Assembly (NCBI GenBank): GCA_031267455.1
Contig: JAIRZC010000173.1
Coordinates: 1-6,800, forward strand
Reading direction: 5' to 3'
Origin: Accumulibacter sp.
GTDB lineage: Bacteria > Pseudomonadota > Gammaproteobacteria > Burkholderiales > Rhodocyclaceae
DNA: 6,800 nucleotides
The notes below the pieces were generated by a model that saw only the letters and a list, made by a program, of their open reading frames with translations, was not told where the DNA came from and made no database searches. Shown here in pieces: positions 1 through 5,263 of this stretch. A program made the position numbers and the translations under genes. The stretch's first letter is position 1. The number at the start of each line of letters is the position of its first letter.

Positions 1-1809
1 ATCGTCGACGAATTGCCCTATCAGGTAAACAAGCGTTCGCTGCTTGAGAAGATCGGAGAACTCGTAAACGACAAGAAAATCGAGGGTATCTCCGACCTGC
101 GCGATGAGTCGGACCAGTCCGGGATGCGTGTCGTCATCGAACTCAAGCGCGCCGAAATGCCGGATGTGGTACTCAATTGCCTGTTCAAGCAGACGCAGCT
201 CCAGGACAGCTTCGGGATGAATATGGTCGCGCTCGTGGACGGGCAACCCCGACTTCTGGGTCTCAATCAACTCCTCGAATGTTTTCTTTCCCATCGGCGC
301 GAAGTCGTCACGCGGCGTGTCGTCTTTGAACTGCGCAAGGCGCGCGAACGCGCGCATATCCAGGAGGGGCTCGCGGTCGCGCTCGACAACGTTGACGAAA
401 TCATCGCGCTGATCAGGTCTTCTCCAACCCCGGCCGACGCGCGGCGCGGTCTGATGGGGCGACTCTGGCCATCTACGACGGTGGGCGAAATGCTCCGGCG
501 CGCCTCGCTCGACGCGACACGCCCCGAAGGGCTGGAGATCGAATACGGTCTTTCGAAGAACGGCTATCTTCTTTCCGAAGCGCAGGCACAAGCGATCCTC
601 GACCTCCGCTTGCAACGCCTGACGGGAATGGAGCGCGACAAGGTCGTTGCCGATTTTTCGGAGCTCCTCGACAAAATTGCCGACCTGATGGATATTCTGG
701 CGCGCCCGGAGCGTATCAGCGCGATCATTGCCGACGAGTTGACGGACATCCGTGCGCGCTTCGGCGACGCGCGCCGATCGGAGATCGTTATCGACACGCA
801 GGACCTCAATGTCGAGGATTTCATCACGCCGCAGGATATGGTCGTCACGCTTTCGCATACCGGATACATCAAGTCTCAGCCGCTCAGCGACTACCGCGCC
901 CAACGGCGCGGAGGGCGCGGAAAACAAGCGACTTCGATGAAGGAGGACGATTTCATCGACCAGCTTTTCGTCGCCAATACACATGACTACATCCTGTGTT
1001 TCTCGAACCGGGGACGCCTCTATTGGATGAAGGTCTACGAGGCGCCCCAGGGTACGCGTACGGGGCGGGGTCGCCCGATCGTCAATCTGTTTCCGCTCGA
1101 AGAAGGCGAGAAGATCAATGCCGTCCTTCCGGTTCGCGAATTTACCGAAGACCTTTACATTTTCATGTGTACATCGCAGGGCATGGTCAAGAAAACCCTG
1201 CTTTCCGAATTTTCCAATCCACGCAAGGCCGGGATTATCGCCGTCGCGCTCGACGAGGACGACTTTTTGATCGGTGCGCGCATCACGAACGGTTCGCAGG
1301 ACGTCGTTCTTGTTTCCGACGCGGGCAAGGCCGTTTGGTTCGACGAGGAGAATGTACGTCCGATGGGGCGAAAGACCCGCGGCGTTGTCGGGATGCGGCT
1401 TGGCGAGGGGCAGCAGGTGCTTTCGCTGCTCGTTGCGGACAACCATCAGGAGACAGTGCTCGTCGCGACCGAAAACGGTTATGGCAAGCGTACCGTTCTC
1501 GCGGATTTCCGTCACAGCAGGCGTGGAACGCAAGGCGTCATCGCGATCGCCGCGAGCGAGCGCAACGGGAAAGTCGTTGCGGCCCATCTCGTCAGGGACG
1601 AGGACGAAATCATGCTGATTACGACGGGCGGCGTACTGATCCGCACGCGCGTCCGGGAGATTCGAGAACTCGGCCGCGCGACGCAGGGTGTCACCTTGAT
1701 CGCGCTTTCCGAAGGCGAAAAACTCGCGGGACTCGAGAAGGTTGCCGAAACCGAAGACGACCTTGTCTCCGGGGGCGCCGGGCAGGAAAGCAGGGAACAG
1801 AAAGAGTGA
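1..1809 (+). CDS. gyrA: DNA gyrase subunit A, C-terminal two thirds (5' truncated by window edge)
   Basis: This is subunit A of DNA gyrase, the cytoplasmic ATP-dependent type II topoisomerase that introduces negative supercoils together with GyrB. The frame is open from base 1 and encodes 602 residues before the TGA at 1807-1809. By comparison with remembered E. coli GyrA, roughly 260 N-terminal residues are missing, including the catalytic tyrosine and the quinolone-resistance region. The visible part starts near the end of the tower domain (LPYQVNKRSLLEKI). It continues through the coiled-coil/C-gate region (AQAILDLRLQRLTG, about 590-630) into the C-terminal beta-pinwheel. The canonical GyrA box QRRGGRGK is at 901-924 and is diagnostic of gyrase rather than ParC. 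Degenerate blade repeats follow, such as GRGRPIVNL, GRKTRGVVGMRLG, RRGTQGVIAI and GRATQGVTLI. The last 22 residues (from VAETEDD) form a short charged tail, shorter and less acidic than that of E. coli. Identification is essentially certain. Confidence 0.98.
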   Translation: MVDELPYQVNKRSLLEKIGELVNDKKIEGISDLRDESDQSGMRVVIELKRAEMPDVVLNCLFKQTQLQDSFGMNMVALVDGQPRLLGLNQLLECFLSHRREVVTRRVVFELRKARERAHIQEGLAVALDNVDEIIALIRSSPTPADARRGLMGRLWPSTTVGEMLRRASLDATRPEGLEIEYGLSKNGYLLSEAQAQAILDLRLQRLTGMERDKVVADFSELLDKIADLMDILARPERISAIIADELTDIRARFGDARRSEIVIDTQDLNVEDFITPQDMVVTLSHTGYIKSQPLSDYRAQRRGGRGKQATSMKEDDFIDQLFVANTHDYILCFSNRGRLYWMKVYEAPQGTRTGRGRPIVNLFPLEEGEKINAVLPVREFTEDLYIFMCTSQGMVKKTLLSEFSNPRKAGIIAVALDEDDFLIGARITNGSQDVVLVSDAGKAVWFDEENVRPMGRKTRGVVGMRLGEGQQVLSLLVADNHQETVLVATENGYGKRTVLADFRHSRRGTQGVIAIAASERNGKVVAAHLVRDEDEIMLITTGGVLIRTRVREIRELGRATQGVTLIALSEGEKLAGLEKVAETEDDLVSGGAGQESREQKE

Positions 1810-1860
1810 CCCAAGGAACTCGTCGGACTTGATGCAGTCGGCTACAAAAAATGGGGAGAC

Positions 1861-1880
1861 GGCCACTATTCCCAGTGGCT
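1861..1880 (+). other. Small hairpin downstream of gyrA (weak terminator candidate)
   Basis: GGCCACT (1861-1867) pairs with AGTGGCT (1874-1880) across a six-base loop, giving six Watson-Crick pairs and one G-U. It lies about 50 nt after the gyrA stop. The following bases (CGGTGCGAAAG) are not a T tract, so it does not meet the usual definition of an intrinsic terminator. It might be an mRNA 3'-end stabiliser or chance. The rest of 1810-1960 shows no coding signal and no clear serC remnant. Confidence 0.25.
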
Positions 1881-1963
1881 CGGTGCGAAAGAGCGGCTAT
1901 TCGCTTAAAATCCGTGGAAAATTTCTCTCGTCTTTTTCGACTCTTCACGTCCGACAGGCCCCG

Positions 1964-1990
1964 TTGAAAAATCGCCGAACATGCTAATAT
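1964..1990 (+). promoter_or_regulatory. Probable sigma-70 promoter with extended -10, upstream of pheA
   Basis: TAATAT at 1985-1990 is one mismatch from the TATAAT consensus. It is preceded directly by TGC (1982-1984), the extended -10 TGn motif. TTGAAA at 1964-1969 is a good -35 but sits only 15 bp away. TATCAT (1988-1993) with an 18-bp spacer is an alternative. Extended -10 promoters tolerate poor -35 spacing. Transcription would start at about 1996-2000, giving a leader of about 60 nt before the pheA ATG. The local sequence is distinctly AT-rich against high-GC flanks. This suggests that the aromatic genes have their own promoter rather than relying only on read-through from gyrA. No phenylalanine-rich leader peptide is visible. 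Confidence 0.55.
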
Positions 1991-2023
1991 CATTAAAAAA
2001 CACGTGTATTCGGGAAATGCGCA

Positions 2024-2051
2024 TCCGGCATCGGACAGGGCGCAGGCCGGG
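2024..2051 (+). promoter_or_regulatory. Possible leader stem that masks the pheA ribosome binding site
   Basis: TCCGGC (2024-2029) can pair with GCCGGG (2046-2051), giving five GC-rich pairs plus one G-U. The 3' strand overlaps the first bases of the pheA Shine-Dalgarno sequence GGGAGA (2049-2054). A smaller competing stem, TCCG/CGGA (2024-2027 with 2032-2035), uses the same 5' strand. Such an arrangement could modulate translation, but stems this short arise often by chance in GC-rich DNA. Confidence 0.22.
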
Positions 2052-2054
2052 AGA
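2049..2054 (+). promoter_or_regulatory. Ribosome binding site of pheA
   Basis: GGGAGA lies six bases before the ATG at 2061. It decides the start over an upstream in-frame GTG at 2004. That GTG would add 19 residues lacking homology to chorismate mutase, falls almost on the predicted transcription start, and has no comparable Shine-Dalgarno sequence. Confidence 0.65.
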
Positions 2055-2060
2055 AACGCC

Positions 2061-3155
2061 ATGAGCAGGGAATTCCAGGAAAAACTCATCGATGTGCGTA
2101 CTGAAATCGACGACATCGACAGGCGGATTCTCGGGCTTTTGAATCGCCGCGCGCGGTGTGCGCAGGAGATTGGTCGGATGAAAATGGCCTATGGAGAAAA
2201 CGGTGCCGTTTACCGTCCCGAGCGTGAGGCGCAGATTTTGCGCCGTATCCGAGGGGATAACACAGGGCCGCTTTCGGATGGGCACATCGTGGCCTTTTTC
2301 CGCGAAATCATGTCGGTCTGCCGTTCGCTCGAGGGCGTTCTGAGCGTTGCTTTCCTCGGCCCCCTTGGCACCTTTTCGGAACTCGCGGCGACGCATCATT
2401 TTGGAAAGGCAGCGCGCCTTTTGCCACAGCCTTCGATCGACGCGATTTTCCAGGAGGTCGAAGCGGGACACGCCGATTACGGAATCGTCCCGGTCGAGAA
2501 TTCGATCGAGGGTGCGGTCGGTCGGACGATGGACCTCCTTTTGTCGACGACGCTCAAAATTTGCGGCGAGGTCATTCTGAGGATTCATCAACATCTCCTC
2601 TCGAACGAAGCGTCGTTTTCCGAAATCAAAAAGGTCTATTCGCATGCGCAGTCGCTTGCGCAGTGCTACGAATGGCTGACGCGCGCTCTGCCCGACGCGG
2701 AGAAGATTCCAGTGGGCAGCAATGCGCAGGCGGCGCAGGCGGCCGCTTCCGAGGCCGGAGCGGCAGCAATCGCCGGCGATGCCGCGTCCGAGCGTTACCA
2801 GCTTCCGAAACTCGCGAACTGCATCGAAGACGAACCGAATAACACGACGCGCTTCGTCGTCCTTGGCAGGGAACAGAATATCGGTCCTTCGGGGCGCGAC
2901 AAGACTTCGCTGGTCATGTCGACGCCCAACCGAACGGGTTCGCTCGGTTATCTGCTCGCGCCGATCTCGGAGGCCGGCGCGTCGATGACACGGCTTGAGT
3001 CGCGCCCGGCGCGTCATACCCTATGGGAATATGTTTTCTTCGTCGATATCGAGGGCCATCGCGAGGATGAATCCGTGCGAAATGCGCTCACCGAACTCGA
3101 ACGCCGCGCGGCTTATCTCAAGATTCTCGGCTCCTACCCGGCAGCCGTTTTGTAA
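2061..3155 (+). CDS. pheA: Bifunctional chorismate mutase / prephenate dehydratase (P-protein)
   Basis: This cytoplasmic enzyme rearranges chorismate to prephenate and then dehydrates and decarboxylates it to phenylpyruvate, the precursor of phenylalanine. The protein has 364 residues from the ATG at 2061, typical for the family. Residues 1-90 form an AroQ-type helical chorismate mutase (IDDIDRRILGLLNRRARCA, then K41 and YRPERE at 51-56). Residues 95-270 form the prephenate dehydratase, with GPLGTFSE (100-107), VPVENSIEG (143-151) and the catalytic TRF motif (263-265). Residues 281-364 form an ACT domain with TGSLGYLL and the ESRP motif (313-316). ESRP is associated with phenylalanine binding, so feedback inhibition by Phe is likely. 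It is the first gene after the probable promoter, and hisC follows 24 nt after its TAA. In related genomes serC normally lies between gyrA and this gene; here it is absent. Identification is very secure. Confidence 0.97.
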   Translation: MSREFQEKLIDVRTEIDDIDRRILGLLNRRARCAQEIGRMKMAYGENGAVYRPEREAQILRRIRGDNTGPLSDGHIVAFFREIMSVCRSLEGVLSVAFLGPLGTFSELAATHHFGKAARLLPQPSIDAIFQEVEAGHADYGIVPVENSIEGAVGRTMDLLLSTTLKICGEVILRIHQHLLSNEASFSEIKKVYSHAQSLAQCYEWLTRALPDAEKIPVGSNAQAAQAAASEAGAAAIAGDAASERYQLPKLANCIEDEPNNTTRFVVLGREQNIGPSGRDKTSLVMSTPNRTGSLGYLLAPISEAGASMTRLESRPARHTLWEYVFFVDIEGHREDESVRNALTELERRAAYLKILGSYPAAVL

Positions 3156-3166
3156 TTTATTTTTTT
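3128..3166 (+). terminator. Candidate weak terminator or attenuator at the pheA/hisC junction
   Basis: CGGCT (3128-3132) pairs with AGCCG (3143-3147). After a C-C mismatch the stem can continue with C-G and U-G pairs around a four-base loop. The stem is followed at once by TTTT, then GTAATTTA and a run of seven T (3160-3166). The hairpin lies within the last pheA codons and the TAA is at 3153-3155. A ribosome terminating there would cover its 3' arm. That predicts folding mainly when pheA is poorly translated. The five-pair outer stem is short, so only partial termination, or none, is plausible. Confidence 0.35.
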
Positions 3167-3167
3167 C

Positions 3168-3171
3168 GAGG
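3168..3171 (+). promoter_or_regulatory. Ribosome binding site of hisC
   Basis: GAGG stands eight bases before the ATG at 3180, in an otherwise T-rich 24-nt spacer. It supports that start, which also matches the usual HisC N-terminus. Confidence 0.6.
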
Positions 3172-3179
3172 TTCTTTTC

Positions 3180-4271
3180 ATGACAATCTACGACCAGTCC
3201 TTGTCCAATGTTCGCGCGATCTCGCCATATCAGCCGGGAAAACCAATCGCGCATGTCGCGCGTGAAATGGGAATCCCTGTCGAGAACATCGTCAAACTCG
3301 CTTCGAATGAGAATCCTTTCGGCATGAGCACGAAAGCGCGCGCCGCGATCGATGCGGCCTTGGGATCGCTTGAACGCTACCCGGACGACTTCGATCTGAA
3401 AGACGCGCTCGCGTCGCATACGGGGTGCGGCGTTGAACGCATCGTCCTCGGGAACGGCTCGAACGATGTACTCGACATCGCCGCGCGCGTTTTCCTCGCG
3501 CATGGGCGCTCCGCTGTCTTTTCGCGCCACGCATTCGCCGTCTATCCGCTGGCGACACTCTCCGCTGGCGCGGAACCCATTGTCGTTCCCGCGAAGGATT
3601 ATGGTCACGACCTCAATGCGATGCTCGCCGCGGTTCGACCAGATACGCGCGTCGTTTGGATCGCCAACCCAAACAATCCGACTGGAACTTTTTTAGCGCG
3701 CCAGGCGATCGAGGATTTCCTGAAGCGTGTTTCCGCCGACGTCGTCGTCGTTCTCGACGAAGCGTACAACGATTATATTCCATCACGTGATCGCTTCGAC
3801 TCGCTCGAATGGCTCGACGACTTTCCGAATCTCATCGTTTCGCGCACATTTTCGAAGATTTACGGAATGGCGGGCTTGCGCGTTGGCTATGGGATAACTT
3901 CCCCCGCGGTAGCCGATTTGATGAACCGCGTTCGACAGCCGTTCAACTGCAACAATCTTGCGCTCGCGGGCGCGATCGCGGCGCTCGACGATGCGTCCTT
4001 CATCGAGAAGAGCTATTCGCTCAACCTCGCGGGAAAAGAACAGGTTGAAGCGGGTATGAAAAAACTCGGCGTTTCCTTCATCCCATCTTATGGAAACTTC
4101 GTCGCGATCAAAGTGGGCGACGCGAAAACGGTCAACGAAAAGCTCCTCAAACAGGGCGTGATCGTCCGTCCAATCGCCGGCTACGGGATGCCGGAATGGT
4201 TACGCGTGACGATAGGGAGCGAATATGAAAACAGACGCTTCCTCGACGCGCTCGAAAAGGCTCTTGGATGA
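3180..4271 (+). CDS. hisC: Histidinol-phosphate aminotransferase family protein, probably also acting on aromatic amino acids
   Basis: This is a PLP-dependent fold-type I aminotransferase of the HisC family, 363 residues, the normal length. Visible motifs are the N-terminal SNENPFG (42-48), GNGSNDVLD near the cofactor phosphate (91-99), ANPNNPTG (162-169) and VLDEAYNDY (191-199) with the aspartate that contacts the pyridine nitrogen. SRTFSKIYGMAGLRVGYG (221-238) carries the Schiff-base lysine K226, and LRVTIG (341-346) has the arginine expected to bind the substrate carboxylate. HisC normally converts imidazole-acetol phosphate plus glutamate to histidinol phosphate. No other histidine gene is present here, and the neighbours make prephenate, phenylpyruvate and tyrosine precursors. 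Homologues in this supraoperon (hisHb or hisC2) are known as broad-specificity enzymes that transaminate aromatic keto acids, so that role is inferred. Its TGA overlaps the tyrA ATG, implying translational coupling. Family assignment is secure; the main physiological substrate is not. Confidence 0.94.
   Translation: MTIYDQSLSNVRAISPYQPGKPIAHVAREMGIPVENIVKLASNENPFGMSTKARAAIDAALGSLERYPDDFDLKDALASHTGCGVERIVLGNGSNDVLDIAARVFLAHGRSAVFSRHAFAVYPLATLSAGAEPIVVPAKDYGHDLNAMLAAVRPDTRVVWIANPNNPTGTFLARQAIEDFLKRVSADVVVVLDEAYNDYIPSRDRFDSLEWLDDFPNLIVSRTFSKIYGMAGLRVGYGITSPAVADLMNRVRQPFNCNNLALAGAIAALDDASFIEKSYSLNLAGKEQVEAGMKKLGVSFIPSYGNFVAIKVGDAKTVNEKLLKQGVIVRPIAGYGMPEWLRVTIGSEYENRRFLDALEKALG
4257..4260 (+). promoter_or_regulatory. 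Ribosome binding site of tyrA inside the end of hisC
   Basis: AAGG lies seven bases before the ATG at 4268, inside the last codons of hisC. With the ATGA stop/start overlap this supports coupled translation and fixes the TyrA start 13 residues before the dinucleotide-binding glycines. Confidence 0.5.
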
Positions 4272-5176
4272 GGAATTCGTCCCGGTTCGGCCGCGTCGTC
4301 GTTTTCGGTGTCGGGCTGATCGGCGGATCTTTCGCGCTTGCGCTCAAAGCGGCGGGGAAGGTTGGGGAAGTCGTTGGTTTTGGGCGTACCGTCAACGCGC
4401 TGATCCGGGCGATGGACCTCGGGGTTATCGACAGGGTCGGGGTAAACGCGGGTCAGGAAGTCGCCGGAGCTGATCTCGTGTTACTGGCGGCGCCCGTGGG
4501 TGGGATTCCGGAAATCCTGGCGCGAATCGCCCCCTATTTGCATGACGAAGTCGTCGTGACCGACGGAGGAAGCACGAAGGCCAACATCGTTTCCACGGCG
4601 CGCGAGCATCTGGGCGAAAGCCTCGGGCGTTTCGTTCCGGCACACCCGATTGCCGGTGCGGAGAACAGCGGCGTCGCCGCCGCGCGCGCCGACCTCTTTC
4701 GCGGAAAACGTCTCGTCCTGACGCCCCTGCCTGAAAATTCGGAACGTACCGTCGCGAAGGTACGCTTGGCGTGGGAATGGTGCGGCGCGGACATTTGCGA
4801 ACTGACACCCGAGAGGCACGATAGGGTTTTCGCCGCAGTCAGCCATCTTCCGCATCTCCTCGCGTTCGCGCTTGTTTGCGAGCTTGCGGAAAGGGAGAAC
4901 AGCGACGAATTTTTCGGCTTTGCGGCCGGAGGTTTCCGCGATTTCACGCGAATCGCGGCAAGCCATCCGGAAATGTGGCGCGACATCTGCCTTTCGAACC
5001 GCGAAGCGATTGCCGACGAACTCGACCGCTATTCCTCGCGCTTGCGCGACCTGCGTTCCGCGATTGAGCGTGGCGACGGCGCAGCGATCGAGACGATTTT
5101 CGGTGTTGCGCGCGCCGCCCGGCGCGCTTGGGCAAAGGGGCCGAGTGATGGTCTCTCGACTGCGACCGCCATATGA
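4268..5176 (+). CDS. tyrA: Prephenate/arogenate (cyclohexadienyl) dehydrogenase
   Basis: TyrA oxidatively decarboxylates prephenate (to 4-hydroxyphenylpyruvate) and/or arogenate (to tyrosine). It has 302 residues. Residues 8-160 form a Rossmann domain starting with FGRVVVFGVGLIGGS, whose GxGxxG lies at 14-19. TDGGSTK (98-104) and HPIAG (126-130) are family signatures. Residues 165-290 form the helical dimerisation and substrate domain, with SHLPHLLAFAL (192-202) and GGFRDFTRIAASHPEMWRDI (221-240). The end of the second beta strand reads VVGFGRT, with arginine R40 where strictly NAD-dependent relatives have aspartate; this suggests NADP use. There is no N-terminal chorismate mutase and no C-terminal ACT domain, unlike E. 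coli TyrA. It is also not fused to aroA, unlike the tyrA-aroF fusion of Pseudomonas. It overlaps hisC by four bases (ATGA at 4268-4271). Identification is secure; the preference between prephenate and arogenate is open. Confidence 0.95.
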   Translation: MRNSSRFGRVVVFGVGLIGGSFALALKAAGKVGEVVGFGRTVNALIRAMDLGVIDRVGVNAGQEVAGADLVLLAAPVGGIPEILARIAPYLHDEVVVTDGGSTKANIVSTAREHLGESLGRFVPAHPIAGAENSGVAAARADLFRGKRLVLTPLPENSERTVAKVRLAWEWCGADICELTPERHDRVFAAVSHLPHLLAFALVCELAERENSDEFFGFAAGGFRDFTRIAASHPEMWRDICLSNREAIADELDRYSSRLRDLRSAIERGDGAAIETIFGVARAARRAWAKGPSDGLSTATAI

Positions 5177-5182
5177 CGGTCG
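5163..5182 (+). other. Hairpin enclosing the tyrA stop codon
   Basis: CGACCG (5163-5168) and CGGTCG (5177-5182) are perfect inverted repeats around an eight-base loop that contains the tyrA TGA (5174-5176). No T tract follows, so it is not a standard terminator. The sequence GACGGTC of the 3' arm (5175-5181) recurs at 5237-5243, so an alternative pairing of the 5' arm is possible. The rest of the 87-nt tyrA-aroA spacer (5177-5263) shows no gene or clear promoter. Confidence 0.25.
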
Positions 5183-5256
5183 ATGCTCCGCTTATCAATC
5201 GGCAGCGAAACGAAATGGCGAAGTCGATGATGTAGCGACGGTCTTGCAACGGAAAC

Positions 5257-5260
5257 AGGA
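5257..5260 (+). promoter_or_regulatory. Weak or closely spaced ribosome binding site of aroA-cmk
   Basis: AGGA is only three bases before the ATG at 5264, closer than usual. GGAA (5251-5254) at nine bases is an alternative. The start is nevertheless firm: an in-frame TGA at 5228-5230 and the lack of any other start codon in between leave ATG 5264 as the only choice, and the EPSP synthase N-terminus begins there. Confidence 0.4.
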
Positions 5261-5263
5261 ATC

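Noticed and set aside
996..1832. A 278-codon plus-strand frame inside gyrA, in a different frame
   Set aside because: It lies entirely over conserved GyrA pinwheel sequence. Its product is Arg/Gly-rich with no family resemblance, a GC-driven shadow.
1885..1904. GCGAA...TTCGC inverted repeat as a gyrA terminator
   Set aside because: The stem is only five pairs with a ten-base loop, and it is followed by TTAAAATC rather than a T run.
1832..1987. A possible 51-codon small gene in the gyrA-pheA gap (ATG at 1832)
   Set aside because: The nearest AGGA is about 15 bases away. The product (MQSATKNGETATIPSG...) has no recognisable features, and its 3' end runs through the -35 and -10 of the probable promoter.
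2004..2060. GTG at 2004 as an upstream start of pheA
   Set aside because: It adds 19 residues outside the chorismate mutase fold, falls at the predicted transcription start, and lacks a Shine-Dalgarno. ATG 2061 has GGGAGA at good spacing.
1905..3017. A 370-codon open frame on the minus strand across pheA
   Set aside because: It mirrors the pheA coding frame in high-GC DNA, is rich in arginine without any recognisable domain, and has no independent start signal. The plus-strand frame has full family motifs.
3021..3608. A 195-codon minus-strand open frame spanning the pheA end and hisC start
   Set aside because: Its composition is antisense-like (Arg, Asp, Glu rich) with no motif, and it overlaps two certain genes.
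3745..3760. Perfect hairpin TCGTCG-TTCT-CGACGA inside hisC
   Set aside because: It is made by a run of valine GTC codons followed by the conserved LDEA motif, so it is explained by coding sequence, and no T tract follows.
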